Origin: Fagopyrum homotropicum | Taxonomy: Eukaryota; Streptophyta; Magnoliopsida; Caryophyllales; Polygonaceae | Reading direction: 5' to 3' | Assembly (NCBI GenBank): GCA_033239125.1 | Contig: BSWB01000004.1 | Coordinates: 117,995,235-118,059,234, forward strand | Length of the DNA: 64,000 bases | Part shown: one piece after another, positions 1 to 10,104 of the stretch | Numbering within the stretch: the stretch's first letter is position 1 | How the letters are laid out: every line of letters begins with the position of its first letter | The notes under the pieces: generated by a model | Told to the model about the DNA's origin: nothing | Databases searched by the model: none | Seen by the model: the letters and a program-made list of their open reading frames with translations, nothing else | Program-made: the position numbers and the translations under genes

Positions 1-640
1 ATAATCGGCTGTTTGTGCCTTGCCAAAGTCAAATAAACCGATAGTCCTAACGAGCTTTGGTATGTGTGCCCGGTGTGGATGCACCTCGAAAAATAAAAAA
101 ACCCGAGGGCGGCTAATCACCAAGGTTTCGGCTTTTGTACACCAATGCCATTGTCTCAAAAATAAGTGAAAAAGAAAAGAAAACAAAGAAAAGATGGAGA
201 AAATTATACACTTGTTGGGAAGTTGAGCAAAAACGAAATTGTGGAGTTAGTTCCTTTCCCGGATTAGCATCACATGACCTAAAAATTTCCACCTAATCAC
301 AATGTTTCTTAGCTTCTTCTTTTCTAAGTCCTTGTGACCTAAATGCATGTGTGTAAGACTTAGTGATCTAGATTGGACATACTCATGATCATCTTGACTT
401 CTTCATTTTCACCGCTCATGCATGCTTTCTAGTTAAGTATAATTGTCTTTCCATGCCTTCATTCCTTTGATGCATGATTACTTGTCCATTGCTATGAAAC
501 ATGACTATGAAGGTGATCCAATGTTAGAAGCACAATTCCAAAAAGATTTTGTTGTTTTTCTGCATGCATAAATCATGTCATCTCTTAGTCTATAGTTGGG
601 TCTTGCTCGGGGACGAGAAAATCCTAAGTATGGGGTATTT
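1..640 (+). mobile_element. 3' internal tail of an upstream Athila-type copy (partial)
   Basis: This stretch is a near-copy of 9466-10104, the non-coding tail just before the 3' LTR of the next element. It ends with the same polypurine-like stretch (AAGTATGGGGTATTT) directly before an LTR starting TGATAACGTG. The LTR at 641 is therefore preceded by element-internal sequence rather than host flank, so two copies appear to be joined in tandem through a shared LTR. No convincing coding sequence is present. The rest of this upstream copy lies outside the window. Confidence 0.75.
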
Positions 641-967
641 TGATAACGTGATTTATGACGATAGTGTAGGCATTTATTTAGATAGTTTTTCCCGTTATTC
701 ATGCACGGTTTGGCATTATTTCATGACGTTTACTCTTAATTCATGCATATTTCTAGAAAAGACGTCTACACGAGCTTTTGTCAGTTTTGTAGGTATTTCG
801 GGGATCTTTTGGACATTAATCGATACATTCGAGGATCAAGCCTCATGGTGGTACATATCCAAGGCCTTGAAGGAACATAATTGAAGCAATGAAGGACACA
901 AGGACCCTTGTTGGTGCAAGCAATGGAGCAACTCATGGCTAGATGATCATAACAAGTTTCTGTTGAA

Positions 968-1024
968 GAAAATCGACCTACACTCAGGAAAATCGGCCGA
1001 TTTTTCTGTCTGGGTCGATTTTCT
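968..1024 (+). repeat. Palindromic module 1 in Athila 5' LTR (AAAATCGG family)
   Basis: A three-part arrangement: half-site AAAATCGAC at 968, exact 16-bp palindrome AAAATCGGCCGATTTT at 989-1004, and half-site GGTCGATTTTC ending near 1023. It lies about 330 bp into the LTR, just upstream of the TATA-like box. The 3' LTR has the same module at 10437-10488. Function is unknown. Confidence 0.8.
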
Positions 1025-1563
1025 GGCTTTTGACAGCTTGAGCCACGTGTCCCACGATCTCTTTGTCCGGCCCTTGCTTCTTTGTGGAGTATTTAAGTGG
1101 TCCTGCAGGCTGATTTGAGGATCCATCTCCTTCCTTTTGGACCCTTCTCCTCTAGCAATCCTCCCAAAGACTCTTCCATTGTAGCCTCTCTTCAAGGCAC
1201 CCTTGTGGGTGTTCTTGAGAGAGATTAGTGTAGGCTTTAGTTTTGTAGTGAGATTTGAGTGGTTTTTGTGAAGAAACTTGTCGAAGGTTGTAAGATCTGA
1301 CTTGGAGCTACATTTGGTGTGTTGAAAGACTTGTTTTGAACTCAAATCCAGCTAAGTTTCATTGCTTTCATTTCCTTACTTCATCTTCTTGCTATGGATT
1401 CCATGTATGCTTGTATGATGATTTTAGATCTTGAAATGCATGTTATTGGCTATTTTATTGTGATTCTAGAGTGATGGATTGATGGTTATGGCTTGGGTGA
1501 TGATATAAATGACTTACATGTTAGTTTAGGATGATTTTTGTTGCCGAAACCTAAACCAGAGGA

Positions 1564-1630
1564 GAAAAATCGACCTGTTCTTCAGAGTAAATCGGCCGAT
1601 TTTTGCTATGATCCACCCGATTTTTCCTTC
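1564..1630 (+). repeat. Palindromic module 2 in Athila 5' LTR
   Basis: The same three-part design: AAAAATCGACC, then AAATCGGCCGATTT at 1589-1602, then CCCGATTTTTCC. It lies about 920 bp into the LTR. The first spacer contains CTGTTCTT, which also occurs in the corresponding modules near 31977 and 29514. The 3' LTR counterpart is at 11032-11090. Confidence 0.8.
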
Positions 1631-1746
1631 TATTGCTCTTTAATTGATGAATCTGTATGTTAGGATGTTAGATTATTGAAATCCTAGTGTTTGTTGAGCA
1701 TAATTTAGCTTAGGATCACCTAATGCTATCAACCTAAGCGAGGGAA

Positions 1747-2007
1747 GAGATCTACCCGATGATTTCCGACCTTAGACACCTAAGATGATGAACTCTAGGT
1801 AGTAGTGAGCCTCACAAGCCGCTATTGGATTGAGTGTGCTAGGATTATTGCTTGAGATTTCCCTTTTCCGAGACTTACCCGGTAAGGAGAGGGTTACCCC
1901 TTAAGTGGAGTCCGATTTGTGTAGAATTCCCTACCCTAACCCCTTGAGACCTACCCGGTAATAGGAGTTTGATGCGGGATTAGCGAAGTGAGAGACCTAC
2001 CCGGTAA
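1747..2007 (+). repeat. Four spaced copies of GAGACYTACCCGGTAA
   Basis: Copies lie near 1747 (degenerate), 1870, 1946 and 1992, with start-to-start distances of about 123, 76 and 46 bp. The distantly related LTR at 19414-21182 has the same motif four times on its own sense strand, spaced about 116, 81 and 47 bp. The shared order and spacing suggest constraint. The motif includes a splice-donor-like GGTAA. Function is unknown. Confidence 0.75.
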
Positions 2008-2383
2008 TTGCTTCCATTAGTGAAACACCCTTTCCCAACACCGCAGCTTAATCTTTAGAATCTTTAGAATCTTGAGTCCAATGCCATAACCGGAAATCTT
2101 GACCTCTAGAATCTATTTCTCTCTCTTCGATCATATATTTTGTGTTTGTGTTACTTGTTTATTTTGCTAGCTTGAGTTGTTAGTTTGATTTAGTATTTTG
2201 CATGAATTGTGACCTTTGATTGATCACCTAAAGACCAAACCAAATACATTGGATTTTCATTTCTTTATTCCTTTTTCCTTCCTTAGACTAGTTTTACACT
2301 ATCTATGCTCACTTGTTGATTCGATTTCACCTTAGTCTTCGAGTTCGACCTCGGAATACTATCCTCGCTACAAAACGACCCGT

Positions 2384-2401
2384 ACACTGCGGGTTCGCTA
2401 G
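2384..2401 (+). other. Conserved U5 stem-loop motif
   Basis: The stretch CCCGTACACTGCGGGTTC can fold as ACCCG/CGGGT-type arms around TACACTG. It recurs near the 3' end of all Athila-type LTRs here: reverse strand near 19485 and 24455, near 32605 (one arm base changed) and near 34045 (degraded). The position in U5 could suit an RNA packaging or reverse-transcription signal, which is inference. Confidence 0.55.
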
Positions 2402-2468
2402 GAGTTAGGAAAGATATAACAAGTATAAATTTAAGGCTTATTGCGTGCATCACATTCTTAGCGTAACA

Positions 2469-2704
2469 AGGCTTATGGCTTGGGTGATCTCCTAAGTTCT
2501 AGATCGAGTCATTTTTGTGATTGTTTATAGTGTAGATCTTTCTTGTTGCTTTTGATCTCTTTTGGTGTGTGTCTTTGCTTTTCAGGACATCTCTCACTCT
2601 TTAGGTGTATGTGAAGATCTCGTGGCAAGGATTTAGCTCTATTCGATCCCGAACCGGAGAAAACCCTTAGATCTAGATCCAAGAGCATTAGAAAGGGAAA
2701 AGAG
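2469..2704 (+). other. Athila leader without a recognisable primer-binding site
   Basis: Between LTR end and gag start there is no match to the tRNA-Asp-type primer site TGGCGCCGTTGCCGGGGA that the related element carries at 24359-24376. Instead the first bases contain TTATGGCTTGGGTGAT, a 16-nt string also present in the LTR at about 1486-1501. The primer site appears lost or overwritten, which would block reverse transcription initiation. Confidence 0.55.
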
Positions 2705-4130
2705 ATGGCCGGAAGAGATCTCCAAGCTGAGTTGGATGAGGCTTTAGAGCATATTAGGCTAAGAGATGAGCTTTTGGAGGAAGAGAGGAGACTTGCCAAT
2801 GAGAGGCAAGAAGCAACTAGGAGGGAGATTGAAGAGATTAGGCAAGCTCTTGTCCAAGGAGAGCTTAATCGTCAACAACCTCCACCTCCTCCACCACAAC
2901 CGCAGCCGGCGGCGAATATTCGGGTTGTGCCCATTGCTATTGAGGAGCCACAAACATTAAGGCGATGTATGGATCCGGCACAAAGAGCACACCGTCCGGG
3001 TGTGAACTTAGGAGATCCCGCAACCCACAATTACGAGCTCCGCCCTCAAGTTCTACAAATAATCCGGCATAATCAATTTGGAGGGATGGAAGGAGAGTCT
3101 CCTCATCAACACTTGATGAACTATGAAATCTTGATGGAGACTCTTAGACCGCCTAGATTGGAGAGCAACAACCATAAGCTTAGGGCTTTCTCCTTCTCAC
3201 TTAAGGACAAAGCCTTAGCTTGGTATCAATCTATTCCACAAGGGCGAGTGAGTACTTGGGAGGAGATGACAACCAAGTTTTTGACTAAGTTCTTCCCACC
3301 TTCCAAGACTACCGAGTTAAGAGGGAAGATCAATGCCTTCGTGATGAAGGATAGAGAGAGTTTATTCAAGTCTTGGGAGAGGTTCAAAGACCTTCTCCTA
3401 GAATGTCCACACCATGGTATACCGAAATTGAGCTATTGGAGATCTACTTCAAAGGACTTGATGAAGATAGCCAATTCAAGCTCCAATCTCTTTCCGGTGG
3501 GACTTTCATGGAAAAGCATGTAGATGAAGCTTGGGAGTTTGTAGAGAAACAAGCTTTGGTGATTGAGAAGTACTCCCATAGGAAGAGTGAAGGGAGAAAG
3601 GCGGGAGCATATGAGGTGAGTGAAGTCACCATAAGTAACTTCAAGCTTGATGCCATCAACAATGAGTTGAAATCTTTGAGGGAGTTGTGTGCTACAACTT
3701 TGAAGAGTCAAGCAAACCCTCAAGTACAAGTGCAAGGAACTTCAACAACAACCGGCAATTCAACAATTACCGGCCTAACCATAACCATCCCGGGTTTTCC
3801 TATTCTAACCCGGATGGAGCCTTGAACCCTCCCGCTTCCACAAGCACAACTCCACCGCCAAAGGCTTCACAAGAACCTCCACCCGGATTCACTCAACCTC
3901 CAAAGGATAGAACCGAAATGATGTTTGAGCAATTGCTTGGAAGGTTGAGTGGTCTTGAGAGCACGGTGACTTCTATTTCTAAGGCTCAAAAAGTTTTGGA
4001 AGCACAAGTGTTCCAAAAGGCGGGTGAAGCTCATAGGGATCCAGGAAAGCTTCCCGGAAGAACCGAAGACAACCCGAGAGGCCAAGTGTTGGCCATCACA
4101 ACAAGGAGCAGGCTAAGTATGAAGGATCCC
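2705..4130 (+). pseudogene. gag: Athila Gag (frameshifted)
   Basis: Gag is the structural protein that packages element RNA. The start ATG at 2705 opens a frame with a Glu/Arg-rich coiled-coil-like N-terminus (roughly residues 5-55), a Pro/Gln run (PPPPPPQPQP) and then the retrotransposon Gag core, recognisable by FSLKDKALAWYQSIP and TKFFPPSK. Reading shifts frame near 3425 and again near 3740. After that the sequence is Asn/Pro-rich with no CCHC zinc knuckle. The Gag-Pol boundary is not marked by a stop, consistent with a single polyprotein. Non-functional because of the two frameshifts. Confidence 0.8.
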
Positions 4131-5500
4131 TTACCTAAGGTAAATGACAAAGGGAAGCAAGTGGTGAATGAAGAAGAGAAATTGCAAGAAGATGGAGGGA
4201 AGAGCAAGGAAGATGAGACATCATATGTGGCGCCGCCTCCATACAAGCCACCACTACCATTCCCACAATCACGAGCAAGAGCCCGCTTGGACAAACTCTT
4301 TGGTAAATTGCATATTAACATTCCGTTCATGGATGCTATTCTAGGTATGCCGGCATATGGCAAGTTCTTGAAGGAAATACTCTCCAACAAGAGGAAGTTG
4401 GAGGAGTATGGGGAAGTAAGGATGACAAAGAGATCCTCGGAGTTGATTCAAACGATGAAGGAGGAGATGCCTCCTAAGCTAAGAGATCCGGGATCCTTTT
4501 GTGTGCCAATCGGAGTAGGAGAAGTGAAGTATGACGCCCTATGTGATCTTGGGGCAAGTGTAAGCATCATCCCGCTTGCACTTTGCAACAAGGTTGGTCT
4601 AGGAGAGCCAAAGCCGGTCAAGATGACCCTTTACATGGCGGACCGCTCAATCACTCAACCGGTTGGAATCTTGGAAGACATTCCGGTGCAGCTAGGGAAG
4701 TTCTATGTGCCCATAGACTTCGTTATTTTGGACATCCCGGCGGATTATCCGGTTCCTATCATCTTGGGGAGACCTTTCCTAGCTACTTCCGGATGTTTGG
4801 TGGATTGCAAGAATGAAATCCTTTCTTTCAACATTGGAGAAGAGAACATCAAGTTTAATTTGTCCACAATGGTGAAGGGGCCAGCCCTAGGTGAAGATGT
4901 CTTCAACATTGTTGAGAAAGAGGAGTCTAGAGAGGTTGTGAGCTCAATCTTGCTTAAGGATCCACTTGAGAAGGTTCTTAGCTCAAGTTTGATGGAGGAA
5001 GGAGTTGAGGAAAGTAGCAATGAAGTAATCAAGGCCTTGAATACATTAGACGAGCTACCAAGTGTTGGATTTGAAGTACTAGAGGAAGAGAAAATCACCC
5101 AGGAAAATCGGCAAGTGGGGGCCAGATCGGCCAATTTTCCTACTTATCCTGAAGTGCCTTCCAGCTTTGCAAATGCAGAAACTGAGATCGACCATCACTT
5201 AGGAAAATCGGCCGATTTTCCTGACTGGGCCGATTTTCCTGAGTCTTTTGAGCATCATCCAAGTATTTGTGAGCAATCATCAAGGGACTTAGGGGAGGCT
5301 TCCATGACTTTGCAATCATCTCAACCTACATTGTATGGATCATCTCCAACCAAAAAAGGTCCTCCTCAACTTGATCTTAAACCTCTTCCTTCTCATTTAA
5401 AGTATGCTTTCCTTGGTTCAAATTCTACTTATCCGGTGATTGTGAATGCATCGTTGAATGATGATGAGCTTAATAGATTATTGAATGAATTGAAACTGCA
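4131..5500 (+). pseudogene. Athila protease and protease-RT linker
   Basis: The aspartic protease releases Gag and Pol products. The active-site stretch CDLGASVSIIP (about 4542-4574) and the later IILGRPFLATSG are seen; DLGAS is the Athila form. Downstream lies a Ser/Glu-rich linker of about 200 residues with no known domain. This linker contains palindromic modules translated as GKSADFPDWADFP and a degenerate earlier copy. This part of the frame (opening near 3687, open to 6152) is uninterrupted, but its connection to Gag and RNase H is broken by frameshifts. Confidence 0.8.
5094..5242 (+). repeat. Palindromic modules inside the Athila pol coding region
   Basis: Two consecutive copies are in frame. 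One is degenerate at 5101-5140. The other is perfect, with AAAATCGGCCGATTTT at 5204-5219 followed by CTGACTGGGCCGATTTTCC. The flanking words (ATCACTTAGG before, CTGACTGGG after) match the LTR module at 10437-10488, so the same non-coding module has been accommodated as protein sequence in a tolerant linker. Confidence 0.8.
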
Positions 5501-6152
5501 TAGAAAGGCAATAGAATACACCATTGATGACCTTGTTGGCATTAAGCCCTCTTTGTGCATGCATAAGATAATGATGGAAGATAACCATAAACCCTCTATT
5601 GAACATCAAAGAAGATTGAATCCTATAATGAAAGAGGTAGTCAAGAAAGAGATCATTAAGTTGCTAGATGCGGGAATCATCTACCCTATTTCGGATAGTA
5701 AGTGGGTTAGTCCCGTACATGTGGTTCCTAAGAAGGGTGGGATGACCGTAGTAACTAATGAGAACAATGAACTAATCCCAACTAGGACGGTTACGGGATG
5801 GAGGATGTGTATTGACTATAGGAAACTAAATGTGGCCTCTAGTAAAGATCATTTCCCTCTTCCTTTCATTGACCAAATGCTAGAGAGATTAGCTCAACAC
5901 TCTCATTTTTGTTACCTAGATGGCTATAGTGGATTCTTCCAAATCCCTATCCACCCTGATGACCAAGAGAAAACCACATTTACATGTCCTTGGGGAACAT
6001 TTGCATATAGGAGAATGCCATTTGGTTTGTGTAATGCACCCGCCACCTTTCAAAGGTGTATGATGGCCATATTTTCTGAATATATTGAGAATATCATGGA
6101 GGTGTTTATGGATGAATTTTCCGTTTATGGATCTTCTTTGATGATTGCCTAG
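5501..6152 (+). pseudogene. Athila reverse transcriptase, fingers/palm
   Basis: RT copies element RNA into DNA. Seen: the PVHVVPKKGG and CIDYRKLN blocks, LPFIDQMLERL, FQIPIHPDDQEKTTF and the FGLCNAPATFQRCM block. The catalytic YxDD box reads FMDE (about 6105-6116), replacing the second essential Asp by Glu, which is expected to cripple polymerisation. The frame runs into a stop at 6150-6152. Homology resumes in another frame from 6158, so a frameshift lies around 6125-6150. Confidence 0.85.
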
Positions 6153-6790
6153 CTAACTTGTCTTTAGTACTTAAGAGATGTGAGGAGACAAATCTTGTCT
6201 TAAATTGGGAAAAATGCCACTTCATGGTAAGTGAAGGTATTGTGTTGGGACACTTGGTTTCCAACCGTGGCATTGAGGTTGATAGGGCCAAGATTGAAAC
6301 GATAGAGAAGTTGCCACCACCTACCTCGGTGAAAGGGGTAAGGAGCTTTCTAGGGCATGCCGGTTTTTACCGGAGATTCATTAAAGATTTCTCTAAGATT
6401 TCTAAGCCTCTTACTAACCTACTAATGAAAGATGTTGAGTTTGTTTTCTCCAAGGATTGCCTTGAAGCTTTTTGTAGGTTAAATGATGCTTTGATCTCCT
6501 CCCCCATCATGCAACCTCCGGATTGGAGCTTACCATTTGAAGTGATGTGTGATGCAAGTGATGTGGCCGTTGGGGCTGTTTTGGGACAAAAGAAAGATGG
6601 GCGCACACATGCCATCTATTATGCTAGCAAGACGCTAGATGATGCCCAACTTAACTATGCCACAACCGAGAAAGAGTTGCTAGCGGTGGTATATGCCTTT
6701 GAGAAGTTCCGCTCATATCTTGTTGGAGCAAAGGTCATTGTGTACACGGATCATGCTGCGATCCTTACCTCCTCACAAAGAAAGATGCTA
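6153..6790 (+). pseudogene. Athila RT C-terminal part and RNase H
   Basis: It begins in the RT connection (EKCHFMV, VLGHLVS, FLGHAGFYRRFI) and continues into RNase H with MCDASD, the TEKELLAVVYA helix and YTDHAA, the expected acidic residues D-E-D. Homology shifts frame again at about 6765-6775, just after YTDHAA; the continuous frame in this register is therefore wrong beyond that point. RNase H removes the RNA strand during cDNA synthesis. Non-functional in this copy. Confidence 0.8.
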
Positions 6791-7359
6791 AGCCTCGCCT
6801 CATTCGGTGGATCCTTCTTCTCCAAGAGTTTGACTTGGAAATCCGGGACAAGAAGGGGTCCGAAAATTCTGTGGCGGATCACCTTAGTAGACTCCCACCA
6901 TTGGAGCTTGAGAGAGACGACATCCCGATTGATGACTCATTCCGGGATGAGCAATTGCAAATGGTGGAGGAGTGCTTGTTTCAAGTGTCAAGGGGTAATG
7001 AGCCATGGTATGCCGATATTGTGAACTACCTTGTGTGTGAGGAGGTGCCACCCGGGCTATCCTATGCCCAAAGGAAGAAGTTCTTCAAAGATGTGAGGCA
7101 CTACTATTGGAGTGAACCACTTTTGTTCAAGAGAGGGCCGGATGGAGTCTTTAGAAGATGCATACCGGAGGATGAGGTGGAGAGTGTGATCCGCCATTGT
7201 CATTCCTTGCAATGTGGAGGGCATGCTAGCTCACACAAGACATGTGCTAAAGTGTTGCAATCGGGTTTCTTTTGGCCAAGTTTGTTCAAGGATGTACAAA
7301 ACTTTGTGGTAGCTTGTGATGCTTGCCAAAGGACGGGCAACATCTCAAGGAGGAATTAG
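6791..7359 (+). pseudogene. Athila RNase H end and integrase zinc domain
   Basis: This segment opens with the RNase H C-terminus (LEIRDKKGSENSVADHLSR). It continues to the HHCC zinc-binding region of integrase: histidines in IRHCHSLQCGGHASS and cysteines in CDACQRTG. A TAG at 7357-7359 interrupts the same frame just before the catalytic core, so the integrase is split by one nonsense codon. Integrase inserts the cDNA into chromosomes. Confidence 0.8.
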
Positions 7360-8280
7360 ATGCCCTTGAACAACATACAAGAGGTAGAAATATTTGATGT
7401 GTGGGGTGTGGACTTCATGGGACCTTTCCCCTCTTCTTGTGGCAACCTCTACATCCTATTGGCGGTGGACTATGTTTCGAGATGGGTAGAGGCAATCGCC
7501 TCTCCCACAAATGATGCCAAAGTTGTAGTGCGGTTCTTCAACCGAGTGATCTTCCCTAGGTTTGGAACACCAAGGGTGATCATAAGTGATGGAGGGAAGC
7601 ACTTCACTAATAGGAACTTTGGAGCACTTTTGGCTAAGTATGGGGTGACTCATAAGGTGGCAACACCTTACCATCCCCAAACTAGTGGCCAAGTGGAGAT
7701 CTCCAACCGGGAGATAAAAGGGATACTTGAGAAGACGGTCTCTAGAACAAGAAAGGATTGGGCTATGAAGCTCGATGATGCTTTGTGGGCATATAGAACC
7801 GCTTTCAAGACACCGATTGGCACCACTCCTTACAAGCTAGTTTATGGAAAGTCTTGCCACCTTCCGGTGGAGATGGAGCATAGAGCATATTGGGCCATAA
7901 GGTGTCTGAATTTTGACCTCAAGGAGGCCGGTGAGAAGAGGTTGCTAGACATGAACGCCCTTGAGGAGATCCGGTTGGATGCTTATGAAAATGCCCGGAT
8001 TTACAAGGAGAGGACCAAGCGTTGGCATGACAAGCGCCTAATCCCAAAGGAGTTGAATGAGGGTGACTTAGTGCTTCTCTTCAACTCGAGGCTGCGGCTT
8101 TTCCCCGGAAAGCTCAAGTCAAGATGGACGGGTCCCTATGTTGTGAAGAAGGTCTTTCCTCATGGAGCGGTGGAGATAGGAGGAGATCATTGTGGTAACT
8201 TTAAGGTGAATGGGCACCGTTTGAAGAAGTATATCCCGGAAGCCCCGGTGGAAGTGATTGCCCCACTTCACCTCGAGTGA
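7360..8280 (+). pseudogene. Athila integrase catalytic core and C-terminus
   Basis: Same frame as the previous segment, after the TAG at 7357. The DDE triad is visible: D in GVDFMGPF, D in IISDGGKHF, E in GQVEISNREIK. The C-terminal half (YGKSCHLPVEMEHRAYWA, NARIYKERTKRWHD) is typical of Athila-type integrases, with no chromodomain. It ends at a TGA at 8278-8280, followed by the GGGAGGCAACCC stretch usual in this lineage. The segment alone is intact, about 306 codons. Confidence 0.85.
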
Positions 8281-10104
8281 AACGCTCCTGAGTTTGGTCA
8301 AGCTAATGACCTTAAAGAAGCGCTTAATGGGAGGCAACCCATTGGTACAAATTTTTCCCTTTTGTTTTTCTTGTTTTTGTTTGATCTTACTCTTGGTGTG
8401 CTTTGTTTTTCTTTCGTGTTTTTGGGTGCTAGATCTTGATTGATTGTCATGTGTGATGAGATGTTGGAGGTCATGTGAAAACCTCATGGAACTGTTGAAG
8501 GTACAAGATCCAAGCACATGGACGAGGGAGAAAACACCCAGAAAAATCGGACTGATCTTCACAGAAATCGGCCGATTTTCTGGGCAGTTGGTCCGATTTT
8601 TCCTTCTGTAAAGGAAAGTGATGATCTTCAATCAAGCATGGGTGGAGCGGATGTGGAACTCGGACGGCTTGCGGTGCCAAGCGCGGGTTCCGACACTATA
8701 ATGAACATCAAGAGCTCTCTACCATCCTTGATCGATCATCGACCATCATCATTCGATGTGAACCGAAATACCAAAGCATCACCAATTTTACATTGTGAGG
8801 ACTCTCTTTCACTTCTTTATTTAGTTTCCACATTGGGGACAATGTGTTTCTAAGTATGGGGTGGGGTTTTCATGATCACTTGCATGATTAACATCTAGGA
8901 ATTGTTTAATATTGTCACATGTTTCATTATATCTTGCATTGTACATACATAATTTGAAAAATCCAAAAAATCAGAAAATTTTAAAAATTTTAGTGCTTCT
9001 AAGCTTGGGAATGACCCTTATGATGAAATTGTTTTGTGAATTGGCTATGGATAGCCTTATGTGTTGAATAGATGAATGCATATGTGGACTTGAAGTACTT
9101 ATCTTGAATCCCATGAATGATTTGTCATCATGAATGTTTGCCTTGATTGGATTGAGGATTGATAGTCGAAATTACATGATAGTTCTTGCACATCATTTAG
9201 GAGCGATTAAGGCAATTCATCTTTCTCTACTTCTCATCTTGATCATGTTGTTTGAGCACCTCAATTGATGAAAAATTTTACCTCTTTTGACCCATCCGGG
9301 ACTAGGAGCATGCTAGTGTGTTGACGTGTGCGAAAAGCAAGTGTGGGGTGAAGTTGTTGATGAATGAATGATGTGAATGAAGTGCTGAATTTATTGTGAA
9401 AAGTGTAGACAAAAATATAGGTTTGGGGACGTTGGTTTAAATGACAAGTAGCTCGGCACCATTCACATAATCGGGTGTTTGTGCCTTGCCAAAGTCAAAT
9501 AAACCGATAGTCCTAACGAGTTTTGGTATGTGTGCCCGGTGTGGATGCACCTCGAAAAATAAAAAAACCCGAGGACGGCTAATCACCAAGGTTTTGGCTT
9601 TTGTACACCAATGCCATTGTCTAAAAAATAAGTGAAAAAGAAAAGAAAACAAAGAAAAGATGGAGAAAATTATACACTTGTTGGGAAGTTGAGCAAAAAC
9701 GAAATTATGGAGTTAGTTCCTTTCCCGGATTAGCATCACATGACCTAAAAATTCCCACCTAATCACAACGTTTCTTAGCCTCTTTATTTCCTAAGTCCTT
9801 GTGACCTAATTGCATGTGTGTAAGACTTAGTGATCTAGATTGGATATACTCATGATCTTGACTTCTTCATTTTCACCTCTCATGCATGCTTTCTAGTTAA
9901 GTATAATTGTCTTTCCATGCCTTCACTCATTTGATGCATGATTGCTTATCCATTGCTATGAAACATGACTATGAAGGTGATCCAATGTTAGAAGCACAAC
10001 TCCAAAAAGATTTTGTTGTTTTTCTGCATGCATAAATCATGTCATCTCTTAGTCTATAGTTGGGTCTTGCTCGGGGACGAGCAAATCTTAAGTATGGGGT
10101 ATTT
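8281..10104 (+). other. Athila 3' non-coding tail and polypurine stretch
   Basis: About 1.8 kb without a convincing ORF. It contains a palindromic module (8541-8605), a degenerate remnant of the conserved TTGGGACA hairpin near 8832-8850, and a stretch nearly identical to 1-640. The polypurine-like AAGTATGGGGTATTT (about 10090-10104) abuts the 3' LTR and would prime plus-strand DNA synthesis. An env-like gene, present in some Athila elements, is absent. Confidence 0.7.
8541..8605 (+). repeat. Palindromic module in Athila 3' tail
   Basis: Half-site AAAAATCGGAC, centre GAAATCGGCCGATTTTC at 8564-8580, half-site TCCGATTTTTCC. It is the same three-part design as in the LTR, placed about 260 bp after the integrase stop. 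A corresponding position in the related families is occupied by the CACCTCGG type (22270-22345 and 62046-62121). Confidence 0.8.

Larger units (their letters stand above)
641..2468 (+). repeat. 5' LTR of the Athila-type element
   Basis: The LTR starts TGATAACGTG, and its start is confirmed by the equivalent boundary in two related elements here. It ends near TAGCGTAACA, aligned with the GAGCGAACA ends of the related LTRs. A TATA-like TATTTAAG is at 1090-1097. It contains two palindromic modules (968-1024, 1564-1630), four spaced GAGACYTACCCGGTAA motifs (1747-2007) and a conserved U5 stem-loop (near 2384-2401). The length of about 1.83 kb suits Athila-type LTRs. Confidence 0.8.

Noticed and set aside
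505..1345. Short ORFs on both strands over the Athila tail and 5' LTR
   Set aside because: They overlap LTR and non-coding tail, have no family resemblance and are not kept in the second copy at 9970-10800.
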